DNA of 64,000 bases, taken from contig CANQOT010000008.1 in NCBI GenBank assembly GCA_947625555.1, positions 1 to 64,000 of the forward strand, read 5' to 3'. The stretch comes from an uncultured Clostridia bacterium (GTDB lineage Bacteria; Bacillota; Clostridia; Christensenellales; Borkfalkiaceae). The position numbers and the translations under genes were made by a program. The notes below the pieces were generated by a model. The model was given only the letters and a program-made list of their open reading frames with translations, did not search any database and was not told where the DNA came from. Shown here in pieces: positions 30,409-39,195 of the stretch; within the stretch, counting starts at the first letter, position 1; each line of letters opens with the position of its first letter.

Positions 30409-32064
30409 TTATGCCAAGCGGATCCGTAGGGTGGGTACGATCCCCGTGAGGTAATGGACTTCGCCGCCGCTACTCTCTGTCCCGTCATAATTGACGATAT
30501 GAACGCGGCTGTTTTTGCTGTAATCGGGAGAGCGTAAATACCACGTTCCGAAGGCTTCGTCCTTCGGCGGAGAGATGCCCATCGAAGGGACGAAGGAGCT
30601 TGCCCCTTGCACGTTTGCATAGTCCGTCGTTTTCAACATTCGCGCATCGGAAAAGACGGTCTTTGCAAACCCATATTCGGCGCGGTAAATGTCTTGATAG
30701 CTCAAAAGGAATATATGATCGGTCGTATTTTCGCAAATAAAGCTATCAAAACGATCGTCCTTTGTCGTAGCCGCGCTGTTGTCCACTTCCGTCGTCTCGA
30801 CGAGGGCCTTTGCGGCCTCGTCGAATGCCGCAGAATAGAAAGTTCCGTTGAGCCATGCGCGGATATCGCTCTCCTTATAGTTGTTGGGATAGACCGTCTT
30901 TCCGTCGATCGTGCGGGTCCCGCTCTCTTCGTGATACCATTGTTGGTTGTCCAATACGAAGTTTGCCAAAAGGAGTGCGGTATTGTCTTTTTCTTCCAAA
31001 ACGCGCCACTCGATGGGTTCATATCTGAACCAATATGCCGTGCCCGTCTCATATCCGTTGTCATCTTGGCGGCTGTTTGAGTCCGAACTGTCCCGCGTCG
31101 TATATTTCGGACGATACTCCGTAAAGAATACGCCGCGGTAGCGGTGATCGCCGTAATTGACGTCGATATACCACATATAGCTCCGCACGCTGCCCTCCGC
31201 ATAATAGTTGTAGTCCGTCCACTTGCCTGCGTTTGTGCCCGTGGGCCGGCTCCCCGCCGCCATATTCAGGCTGTTGCGGAGGGAGCTATCGGTGTCGTTT
31301 TTGTCGGAGATCTCCGTTTGCGGATATTCCCCGAAGTAGATCTTTGTCCCGTCCTCGCTTTGGGTATAGGGCGCTTGTTGTGCGCCGCAGACTTCGCACG
31401 TATGATCGGCGCCGTAAGTATGATGGACATGCGCGTACTCGCAGTCCGCACACACGCCGTTTTGGTAGTTGTGCGGAACCGTTTCTACCTTATGGCAGAC
31501 GGAACAAGTCGCGGTATGCCCGGTCTCCGTCTTTTCGGAGAAGGAAAATTTATGCTCCGTATGGGCGTAATGGCAGACGGTGCACGTGCCGTTTTCGTAG
31601 TTGTGCGAACTGATTTCGACCTTATGACAGACAGAGCATGTCGCAGTATGCCTCTTTTCCGTCATCAAAGAATAGGTGAAGGTATGCTCCGCATGCTCAT
31701 AGCCGCAATCCGCGCAGACGCCGGTATCGTAATCGTGCGGCTGTGTTTCTACCTTATGGCAGACGGAACAAGTCGCGGTGTGCCCGGTCTCCGCCTTTTC
31801 GGAGTAAGAAAAATTGTGCTCCGTATGGGCGTAATGACAGACGGTGCACACGCCGTCTGCATAGTCATGCGCGGCCTCTCCGCTCCGCTCCAAAGTGTGC
31901 TCGCACGTTGCGGCATGCCAATGATTTTCTTCATCGTGCGACCATTCCTCCGCAAAGCGATGGGTGTGTTCCGTGACCTTCGCTTTGCCGCATGCGGCGA
32001 GCCCCGCCGCCACACAGAGGACGGCAACGCCCGTGAGGGCGATCGTCCAAAGTTGCTTTTTCAT
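30409..32064 (-). CDS. Lipoprotein with three 44-aa Cys/His repeats and C-terminal DUF6273-like domain
   Basis: Start MKKQLWTIALTGVAVLCVAAGLAACGK; repeats EH.F.YS.....HTATCSVCHKVE...H.Y..G.C..C.Y.H; C-term FGEYPQTE...WLNGTFYS...WYLRSPD. Confidence 0.82.
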   Translation of the reverse strand: MKKQLWTIALTGVAVLCVAAGLAACGKAKVTEHTHRFAEEWSHDEENHWHAATCEHTLERSGEAAHDYADGVCTVCHYAHTEHNFSYSEKAETGHTATCSVCHKVETQPHDYDTGVCADCGYEHAEHTFTYSLMTEKRHTATCSVCHKVEISSHNYENGTCTVCHYAHTEHKFSFSEKTETGHTATCSVCHKVETVPHNYQNGVCADCEYAHVHHTYGADHTCEVCGAQQAPYTQSEDGTKIYFGEYPQTEISDKNDTDSSLRNSLNMAAGSRPTGTNAGKWTDYNYYAEGSVRSYMWYIDVNYGDHRYRGVFFTEYRPKYTTRDSSDSNSRQDDNGYETGTAYWFRYEPIEWRVLEEKDNTALLLANFVLDNQQWYHEESGTRTIDGKTVYPNNYKESDIRAWLNGTFYSAAFDEAAKALVETTEVDNSAATTKDDRFDSFICENTTDHIFLLSYQDIYRAEYGFAKTVFSDARMLKTTDYANVQGASSFVPSMGISPPKDEAFGTWYLRSPDYSKNSRVHIVNYDGTESSGGEVHYLTGIVPTLRIRLA

Positions 32065-32095
32065 AAAAACCTCCATGAGTAATTTTGTAATTCTC

Positions 32096-32124
32096 ATTAT
32101 AGTTAAATATAACCACATTGTCAA
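32096..32124 (-). promoter_or_regulatory. SigA-type promoter for the DUF6273 lipoprotein
   Basis: On minus strand TTGACA (32124-32119)-17 bp-TATAAT (32101-32096). Confidence 0.85.
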
Positions 32125-32185
32125 CTCAATTTTAGAAATTTATAGCTAAAAATTGGAGTAAAATAGAGGTAAGGGAGGTGTAAAA

Positions 32186-32503
32186 ATGGACGTTATCGGA
32201 AGATTGAACGAACTGAGGTTGAAAAGGAACATGAGTGTCTATCGCCTTGCAGAGCTTTCGGGCATCAACCAATCCACGCTTGCGAACACCTTTTCCCGCG
32301 GGACGCCGCCCTCTTTGAAGCATCTCGAAATGATGTGCGAGACGCTCGGCGTGACGCTTTCGCAATTTTTCGCAGAGGACGAAACGCCCATGCACCTCAC
32401 GCAGGAAGAGGGCGAACTCGTCGCCAATTACAGGCGATTGCCCGAGGAACTCAGGCGCGCCGTATCCGAGATCGTCAACACTGTCCCCGCTTTAAGAAAC
32501 TGA
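32186..32503 (+). CDS. XRE-family HTH transcriptional regulator
   Basis: RLNELRLKRNMSVYRLAELSGINQSTLANTFSRGTPPSLKHLEMMCETLGVTLSQFF. Confidence 0.9.
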   Translation: MDVIGRLNELRLKRNMSVYRLAELSGINQSTLANTFSRGTPPSLKHLEMMCETLGVTLSQFFAEDETPMHLTQEEGELVANYRRLPEELRRAVSEIVNTVPALRN

Positions 32504-32518
32504 AAGAATAATTTTTCG

Positions 32519-32555
32519 CCCGTCAAGTGAAAAAGCTTGACGGGTGTATTTTTTT
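32519..32555 (+). terminator. Terminator-like hairpin overlapping the ylxM -35 box
   Basis: CCCGTCAAG-TGAAAAAG-CTTGACGGG-TGTATTTTTTT. Confidence 0.7.
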
Positions 32556-32565
32556 CTGCTATAAT
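32537..32565 (+). promoter_or_regulatory. SigA-type promoter for ylxM-ffh
   Basis: TTGACG-17 bp-TATAAT. Confidence 0.8.
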
Positions 32566-32604
32566 CGAGCAGAGGGTCAAGCGGAAACGCTTGACGGTGC
32601 AAAG

Positions 32605-32901
32605 ATGAAGGATCTCAAAGACGTACAGCTTTTCGACCTATACGGGGCGCTCCTTACGGAGGGCAGGCGCGAAGTGTGCAAGCTCTACTATCTTTGCGAC
32701 CTCTCGCTCTCCGAGATCGCCGAGGAGAAGGGGATCACCAAGCAGGCCGTTTCCGAATGCGTGAAGAAGTCCCGCTCGCAGCTCCTCCTCTATGAAAAGC
32801 GGCTCGGGTTTTCCAAGATCCTGCAACAACTCACGGCGGCGCATCCCGAACTCGAAGGGGAGATCGCCGAGCTCATCGCCTCGGGCGGAAGGGAGGAATA
32901 A
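32605..32901 (+). CDS. ylxM: YlxM/p13-family HTH protein
   Basis: MKDLKDVQLFDLYGALLTEGRREVCKLYYLCDLSLSEIAEEKGITKQAVSECVKKSRSQL; upstream of ffh. Confidence 0.87.
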   Translation: MKDLKDVQLFDLYGALLTEGRREVCKLYYLCDLSLSEIAEEKGITKQAVSECVKKSRSQLLLYEKRLGFSKILQQLTAAHPELEGEIAELIASGGREE

Positions 32902-34218
32902 ATGGCGCTATTTTCTTCGCTCTCGGAGCGGCTCAACCACATCTTTTCCAAACTTACAAAGCGCGGCAAGCTCACCGAGCTCGAGATCCGTCAGGCCATG
33001 CGCGAGGTGCGCATCGCCCTCTTGGAGGCCGACGTCAACCTCAAAGTCGCCAAGAACTTCATCGCCGAGGTGAGCGAGAAGGCGGTGGGGCAGCAAGTTC
33101 TCGCGAGCCTTAACCCCGCCCAACAGGTCATCAAGATCGTCAACGAAGAGCTCATCGCGCTCATGGGTCCCGGCAACGCCAAGCTCGAGGTCGCCTCCAA
33201 GCTCCCGACCGTCATCATGATGTGCGGGCTTCAAGGCGCGGGCAAGACGACGATGTGCGCCAAGCTCGCCGTCCAGCTCAAAAAGCAGGGCAAGCGGCCC
33301 CTCCTCGTCGCGGGGGATATCTACCGTCCCGCGGCCATCGACCAGCTCAAAGTCGTCGGCGGGAAGGCGGGGGCGGAAGTCTTTGAACGGGGCACCCAAA
33401 ATCCCGTCAAAACCGCCCGCGAGGCCGTGGATTATGCGCGGAAGATGGGCTTCGATACCGTCGTCATCGATACGGCGGGGCGCCTCCACATCGACGAAAA
33501 GCTCATGGAGGAGCTCGAAAACATCAAAAAAGAGGTCGAAGTCACCGAGACGCTCTTGACCGTCGACGCGATGACGGGGCAGGATGCGGTCAACGTCGCC
33601 GAGACCTTCAACCAAAGATTGGAGATCACGGGCATCATTTTGACGAAGCTCGACGGCGATACCCGCGGCGGCGCATGCCTCTCCATCAAGGCGGTCACGG
33701 GCAAGCCCATCAAATTCATCGGCGTGGGGGAGAAGATCGGCGATCTCGAACCCTTCTATCCCGACCGCATGGCGAGCCGTATTTTGGGCATGGGGGACGT
33801 TTTATCCCTCATCGAGAAGGCGCAGGAGGCCGTCTCCGAACAGGAGGCAAGGGCGCTCGAAAAGAAGATGCGCGAAAATTCCTTCACCCTCACCGACTAT
33901 CTCGCGCAGTTCGAGGCGCTCAAAAAGATGGGCGGCGCAAACGCGCTCCTTGCCATGCTCCCCGGGGCGGGCAAACTCAGGCTCAAAGAGGGCGACCTCG
34001 ACGAGAAGAAGATGGAGCGGATACGCGCGATCATTCTCTCGATGACGCCCAAGGAGCGGGATAATCCGCAGATCATCAACTCTTCGAGAAAGCGCAGGAT
34101 CGCTTTGGGCTCGGGCACGACGGTGCAGGAGATCAACCAGCTCTTGAAGCAGTTCGAGCAGACGAAGGTGATGATGAAGCAGATGAAGGGCGGCAAGGGC
34201 CGAAGATTTCCGTTCTAA
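32902..34218 (+). CDS. ffh: Signal recognition particle protein Ffh (SRP54)
   Basis: GLQGAGKTTMCAKLA, DTAGRLHID, TKLDGDTRGGA, C-terminal M domain. Confidence 0.96.
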   Translation: MALFSSLSERLNHIFSKLTKRGKLTELEIRQAMREVRIALLEADVNLKVAKNFIAEVSEKAVGQQVLASLNPAQQVIKIVNEELIALMGPGNAKLEVASKLPTVIMMCGLQGAGKTTMCAKLAVQLKKQGKRPLLVAGDIYRPAAIDQLKVVGGKAGAEVFERGTQNPVKTAREAVDYARKMGFDTVVIDTAGRLHIDEKLMEELENIKKEVEVTETLLTVDAMTGQDAVNVAETFNQRLEITGIILTKLDGDTRGGACLSIKAVTGKPIKFIGVGEKIGDLEPFYPDRMASRILGMGDVLSLIEKAQEAVSEQEARALEKKMRENSFTLTDYLAQFEALKKMGGANALLAMLPGAGKLRLKEGDLDEKKMERIRAIILSMTPKERDNPQIINSSRKRRIALGSGTTVQEINQLLKQFEQTKVMMKQMKGGKGRRFPF

Positions 34219-34471
34219 ATAAGCGAATCGCGTATAGGCGGCGAAATACTGCGTCGAAGGTGCGCTTTCCTTGGTCACGTACGATAAAGTACGCTCCCTG
34301 CGGAAATGCTCCTTCTCCTTGTCTTTCTTGCCTCTCCGCGATTGAACGGTGCCGATTATATGGGTACCATGCCCATGGAATCCCCCCTCATTCCGAGGCT
34401 CTGAAAGAGCCGAGTGAATCTTATCAATAGCAACAAAAATAAAATCGTAACAATATACGGAGGTAACAACT

Positions 34472-34765
34472 ATGGTCAAAATGAGATTGGTGAGAATGGG
34501 CGACAAGAAGTCCCCCGTCTACCGCATCGTCGTTGTGGACGCGCGCAAGGCTGCCACGGGCGAGTACATCGAGAAGATCGGCTTCTACGATCCCAAGTCC
34601 AATCCCGTCACGCTCGAAGTGGACGTGGAGAAGGCGAAGGAATGGATCGCGAAGGGCGTCCAGCCCACCGAGACCGTCAAAAATCTTCTCGTCAAGACGG
34701 GTGCGCTCGAAAAGAGCGAAAAACTTTCCCCCGCCAAGACCAAGGGCAAGAAAAAGAAGAAGTAA
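34472..34765 (+). CDS. rpsP: 30S ribosomal protein S16
   Basis: MVKMRLVRMGDKKSPVYRIVVVDARKAATGEYIEKIGFYDP. Confidence 0.96.
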   Translation: MVKMRLVRMGDKKSPVYRIVVVDARKAATGEYIEKIGFYDPKSNPVTLEVDVEKAKEWIAKGVQPTETVKNLLVKTGALEKSEKLSPAKTKGKKKKK

Positions 34766-34771
34766 GGGTTT

Positions 34772-35000
34772 CGCAAATTTTGTTTTGCTTTTGGATAACC
34801 GTGTCATTTCGAGGCTTCGTAGAAGCCGAGAGAATCCCCTGATACGAAGTCCAGACTTCGCAAAACAAAACTTTGCGAGGGGTTAGTCCTGCGCATCTCC
34901 GAGCCGTATCGGCCGCTGTGCCTGAATGTTCTCAAAGACAGTAAGCGTGCGGTGGCTTAGCAAATGGGGGCGCGCAGCGCAGGGGGACCCTGCTCGCACA
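34772..35000 (+). repeat. 3'-flanking repeat unit 3
   Basis: CGCAAATTTTGTTTTGC ... GCAAAACAAAACTTTGCG, then GAGGGGTTA...TCTCAAAGACA. Confidence 0.8.
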
Positions 35001-35133
35001 GTAATTGGAAACGAGGGCACCGACATGGTACCCACGAATTCCCTCATTCCGAGCGAAGCGAGCGAATCTTTTCGCCCTTCAAACAGGCATATTCCTCTTA
35101 CCGCAAACACACCTTAAAAAGGAGGAGACAAAC

Positions 35134-35373
35134 ATGTTGGAACTTATCAAGTATATCGTGGAGCAGTTCGCCGAGGACAAGGAACACATCGAATACAAGG
35201 TGGAGGAGACGGAAGATTGCATCAACGTCACCATCCTTCTCGTAGATTCGGATATGGGCAAGGTCATCGGCAAGCAGGGCAAGATCGCCAAGGCGCTCCG
35301 CACGCTCGTGCGCGCCGCGACTCCCCGCGATTCCAAGAAGTACAACGTCGAAATCAAAGAACGCGAAGAGTAA
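35134..35373 (+). CDS. khpA: KH-domain RNA-binding protein (KhpA/YlqC-like)
   Basis: MLELIKYIVEQFAEDKEHIEYKVEE...GKVIGKQGKIAKALRTLVRAA; downstream of rpsP. Confidence 0.9.
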   Translation: MLELIKYIVEQFAEDKEHIEYKVEETEDCINVTILLVDSDMGKVIGKQGKIAKALRTLVRAATPRDSKKYNVEIKEREE

Positions 35374-35386
35374 GTTAAAAAAGCAA

Positions 35387-35415
35387 AGTCCCCCGCCGTA
35401 TGGCAGGGGATTTTT
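35387..35415 (+). terminator. Intrinsic terminator
   Basis: TCCCCCGCC-GTAT-GGCAGGGGA-TTTTTTT. Confidence 0.8.
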
Positions 35416-35689
35416 TTGCGCCGTGCATATGCCGCCATGCGCATGTTTTTGCCATATGTTCGCATATGAAAACGAGCGGGATTTTCGTCAAAATTCACAT
35501 GCAAACACATGCTTTTGAGGGCATATGTTTCGGACATGGGTGGGGGGATTGCGTCTCATCATGAAAAGTGAATAGAAAAGCTCCTCCTTGGGGAGGAGCT
35601 GTCGCGCGCAAGCGTGACTGAGGTGGGGTAATCATCATTTCCTTTGAAATAATGCGGGCAATGGGGACTCCCCACCCCCTTCGATTCCC

Positions 35690-35827
35690 CCTCCCCAAGG
35701 AGGGGGTTTGCGGACAGGCTGTCTTTGAGAACAAAAAAGCTCCGTGGCCGACAGGGCGGAGAGATGTCGATATTTAACCCCTCACGAAATTTCTTTTTGC
35801 TTACCAAAAAGGAATTTGTGAACCCGT
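35690..35827 (-). repeat. 3'-flanking repeat unit 4b, shortened
   Basis: Minus-strand order: short IR (35783-35820), GTGAGGGGTTA, terminator-like GGCCACGGAGCTTTTTTG, TTCTCAAAGACA. Confidence 0.8.
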
Positions 35828-36068
35828 TCCCAATTGCTTGCCATAGGCGGAATTGATTTCCGCCGTGGGCGACCCAATTTGCTACGCCACCGCACGCTTG
35901 ATGTCTTTGAGAACATATAAGCACAGCGGCCGATAGGGCGGAGAAATATTACTATTTAACCCCTCACGAAATTTTGTTTTGCGGTAAAAGGACTTCGTAT
36001 AAGGGGATTCTCTCGACCCCGTTGGGGTCTCGGAATGACAGGTTATCCCAAGCAAAACAAAATTTGTG
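35828..36068 (-). repeat. 3'-flanking repeat unit 4a, full length
   Basis: Arms 36052-36068/35965-35982; starts immediately after the pgi stop on the minus strand. Confidence 0.9.
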
Positions 36069-36071
36069 AAC

Positions 36072-37499
36072 TCAGATGATATAGTCCTCATCGGGCGAGG
36101 CGTTGTCGAGGTCGTGGCGTTGCAGCTCGTACCCGGGTTTGCCGAGAAGGGCAAACGTCGCCTTCTTGCCCGCCTCCACGCCGGGCTGGTTGAAGGTGTC
36201 GATGTTGAACATGGCCCCCGCGTACGCCGTTTGGAGCTCGAAGAAGAAGAGGAGCTGGCCGAGGGTAAATTCGTTCACCTCGGGGAGGTTGATGGTATAG
36301 TTGAGCCTGCCCGCCTTGGTGAGGGCATAAGCGGTCGCCTTGTTCTCCGCTTGAATGAGTTCCTCCATCGTATGTCCGCCGAGGAAAGCGACGTCGGGAA
36401 TGTTCTCGCAACCGTGGGGAATGGGCGTCTTTTCCTTATAGGAACCGACGGAGAGGAAGGTGACGACCTTATCGTAGGGTCCCTCGGTGTAGAGCTGGAC
36501 CTGCGAGTGCTGGTCGGTGACGCCGAGCGCCTTGACGGGGGTCTGGCCGACATGGCAGGGCTTGCCGTCGAGGGTGACGTTCTTGCCGAGCGATTCCGCC
36601 CAGAGCTGGGCGTACCAATCGGAGACGTACTTCAAATTATCCGAATAGGGCATGAGCACGCCGATATTCTTGCCGTCCTGCATGGCGATGTATTGCAATG
36701 TCGCCGCCATGAGGGCGGGATTTTTGTAGACGTCGGACGACTTGCACAGTTTATCCATGAAGGCCGCGCCCTTCAAGAGGGCCTTGATGTCGATCCCGCA
36801 GACGGCCGCGGGAAGGAGCCCCACGGGGGAGAGTTCGGAAAATCTTCCGCCCACACCGTCGGGAAGCACATAGGATTTCACGCCGCCGAGTTCCTTGGAG
36901 ATCTTCACGAGGTTCCCGCGCTTTGCGTCCGTCGTGAAGATGACATTCTCGCGGATATTGACGCCCGCCTTCTTCAAGAGATCGGAGATGATGAGGTACT
37001 GCGCCATCGTCTCGCTCGTCGCACCCGACTTGGAGATGACGTTGAAGCAAGTCCTCTCGACGTCGATGACGTCCAAAAGTTCCTTCATGCGGACGGGGTC
37101 GACGTTGTCCTCCACATAGAACTTGGGCCCCTTGCGCTTGGACTTCGGAAGGTCGTTGTAATGCAGGTGGCAGAGCGCGGCGTGCGCCATGGAGGGACCG
37201 AGGGCCGAACCGCCGATGCCGAGGACGACGAACGCATCGAAGTTTTTGCGGATGAATTTCGCCGTCAAAAGAATGTCGGCAACGATCTCGTTTTGGTTGT
37301 AGGGGAGTTCCGTCCAGCCCATGAAGAGCTCGTCTTTGCCGCGGTTGCCGTGCACGTAGGCATGCGCCGCCTTGGAGAGCTTTTTATGGGCGGCGATGGT
37401 CTTTTCGGAGATCCCCTTGCCGCCGAGGTATTTATCCGTCATATTGGTGTAATCGAGCGTCACGCGAAGTTCTTTGCGCTTTTCGTCCGTCAGTTTCAT
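36072..37499 (-). CDS. pgi: Glucose-6-phosphate isomerase
   Basis: FVVLGIGGSALGPSMAHAAL; SKSGATSETMAQYLI; VGGRFSELSPVGLLPAA. Confidence 0.95.
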   Translation of the reverse strand: MKLTDEKRKELRVTLDYTNMTDKYLGGKGISEKTIAAHKKLSKAAHAYVHGNRGKDELFMGWTELPYNQNEIVADILLTAKFIRKNFDAFVVLGIGGSALGPSMAHAALCHLHYNDLPKSKRKGPKFYVEDNVDPVRMKELLDVIDVERTCFNVISKSGATSETMAQYLIISDLLKKAGVNIRENVIFTTDAKRGNLVKISKELGGVKSYVLPDGVGGRFSELSPVGLLPAAVCGIDIKALLKGAAFMDKLCKSSDVYKNPALMAATLQYIAMQDGKNIGVLMPYSDNLKYVSDWYAQLWAESLGKNVTLDGKPCHVGQTPVKALGVTDQHSQVQLYTEGPYDKVVTFLSVGSYKEKTPIPHGCENIPDVAFLGGHTMEELIQAENKATAYALTKAGRLNYTINLPEVNEFTLGQLLFFFELQTAYAGAMFNIDTFNQPGVEAGKKATFALLGKPGYELQRHDLDNASPDEDYII

Positions 37500-37529
37500 T
37501 TTGTCCCTCCGATTGAAAAATTCTTATTC

Positions 37530-37558
37530 ATTATAACACGCTTTCCGTGAAATGGCAA
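37530..37558 (-). promoter_or_regulatory. SigA-type promoter for pgi
   Basis: Minus strand TTGCCA-17 bp-TATAAT. Confidence 0.7.
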
Positions 37559-37592
37559 ATAAAGGAAAGGACAAAAATTGATTTCTTCTCCA

Positions 37593-39140
37593 TCATGCGG
37601 GCGTTTTTTCGCCCTGCGCCTTTCGCCCCTTTGCGCGGGGCGTGCGCTTGCGCCTTCCGATAAATTTTTTGAAGAAGGCGGCGGGATAGAAGAGCTTGAA
37701 GAGACGGAGCGCGCCGAGTTCCGCAAGGCCGATCAAGAGGAGCGTCAGAACATGGGCGAGAATGTAGTTCATGCAGATCATGAGGAGGGTCCTCAACCCG
37801 TATCCGAGGAGGGAACAGACGGCCGTCACGATGCAGAGGCGCAAAAAGTAGGAGCCCGAGCGCAACCGCCCCGTCTTTTTCACGAGGAGGAAGAGGGAGC
37901 ATACCGCCGTGACGACGTATTCTGCCGCCATGCCCACGAGGAGCGCCCCGCTGCCGAGGTAGGCGGGGAGGAACCACACGCAGGCGAGCATGCACGCCGC
38001 GCCGAGGAGGAAAAAGAGGAGGGTCTGTTTTTCGCACCCCATCGAGTTGAGCATGCTCGTCGCAATGAGGGAGACGCTCATGGGAAGGAGGATGAGGGCG
38101 CTGCTCGCGATGAGTTTGCCGCTCTCGGCGTTCCCGAACAGGAAGATGCCGACCCCTTCGCCGCAGGCAACGAAGAGGGGGATGAGCGCCCCCGCGATGA
38201 GGAGGGCGGCGTTCAAGGCCTTTTTAACGAGTTCGGCGAGCTTTTCGTGTTCCTTTTTATAATAGCATTCCGCCATTTCGGGCACGAGCACGAGGGCGAT
38301 GGAGCTGATAAAGGAATTGGGGATCATGAGCACGGGCATCACCATGCCGCCGATGATGCCGTAGGCGCTCATCGCACGGGAGGGCGACATGCCGGCCGCC
38401 ATCATGCGCATGGGGAAGAGGACGGAGATGAGGGAGCCCACGAGGGAGGAGAAGGTGCGCATCGCCGTGACGGGCGCGGAGGAGCGCAGAAGGGGCATGA
38501 GCTCGCCGCGCGGCGAGAGGAACTTCCCGCCCTTCGCAACAAAATAGACCATGGCGATGGTAAAGGAGCACAGGTACGAGATGAGCACGGCCGCACCCGC
38601 CTTGTTGACGTCGGCGATCCCGCCCGCCGAAAAGACGAGCATGGAGACGCCCGCGATGATCATGACGATCTCCTCGATGAGCTCGATGAGGGAATAGGCG
38701 AAGAAGCGCTTGTTCCCCCAAAAGCTCCCGCGGATGATGGCGTACACCGAGGTGAACGAGAGGCCGATGAGCACGATATAAAAGACGTCGGCGCAGCGGG
38801 GATCGGAGAAGATCTGCGAGAAGGGCTCGCGCAGGAGGAAGAGGATGAGGGTGAGCGCTCCGCTCGTGGCGGCGGCGAGCAGGATGGCCGCCGTCGTCGC
38901 CTTGTGTTCGCCCGCCCTGTATCCGTGGGCGCGGTGCTTGGAGATGGTGCGGGAGAGCGTGATGGGAAGCCCCGAAGAGGAGATCGTGAGAAAGACGGCG
39001 AAGACCGTGAGGGCGACCTGATAGATGCCGAGGCCCTCGGAGCCGAGCGTGCGCGAGAGGATGATGCGGTAGACAAAGCCCAGCGCGTGTTCGAAGATGG
39101 TGAACGCCGTGACGAGCGCAGTCGTCTTATACAAGTTCAT
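37593..39140 (-). CDS. SpoVB/MurJ-like polysaccharide flippase (MOP superfamily)
   Basis: MNLYKTTALVTAFTIFEHALGFVYRIILSRTLGSEGLGIYQVALTVF; multi-TM. Confidence 0.85.
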   Translation of the reverse strand: MNLYKTTALVTAFTIFEHALGFVYRIILSRTLGSEGLGIYQVALTVFAVFLTISSSGLPITLSRTISKHRAHGYRAGEHKATTAAILLAAATSGALTLILFLLREPFSQIFSDPRCADVFYIVLIGLSFTSVYAIIRGSFWGNKRFFAYSLIELIEEIVMIIAGVSMLVFSAGGIADVNKAGAAVLISYLCSFTIAMVYFVAKGGKFLSPRGELMPLLRSSAPVTAMRTFSSLVGSLISVLFPMRMMAAGMSPSRAMSAYGIIGGMVMPVLMIPNSFISSIALVLVPEMAECYYKKEHEKLAELVKKALNAALLIAGALIPLFVACGEGVGIFLFGNAESGKLIASSALILLPMSVSLIATSMLNSMGCEKQTLLFFLLGAACMLACVWFLPAYLGSGALLVGMAAEYVVTAVCSLFLLVKKTGRLRSGSYFLRLCIVTAVCSLLGYGLRTLLMICMNYILAHVLTLLLIGLAELGALRLFKLFYPAAFFKKFIGRRKRTPRAKGRKAQGEKTPA

Positions 39141-39195
39141 GCGATATCGTATGAGAAAAAGCAACTTTTTATGAGGGCGCGCATACAATGAAGGC

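Noticed and set aside
31426-31850. CXXCH motifs (CSVCHK, CTVCHY) suggesting a multiheme cytochrome c
   Set aside because: Motifs lie in 44-aa Cys/His repeats where the equivalent position is often CxxCG; no cytochrome maturation genes nearby. A structural or metal role is more likely.
36066-39191. Plus-strand ORFs opposite pgi (36066-37550) and the flippase (37578-39191), also 41183-43204, 52274-54724 and 59417-60583
   Set aside because: Antisense shadows of well-supported minus-strand genes.
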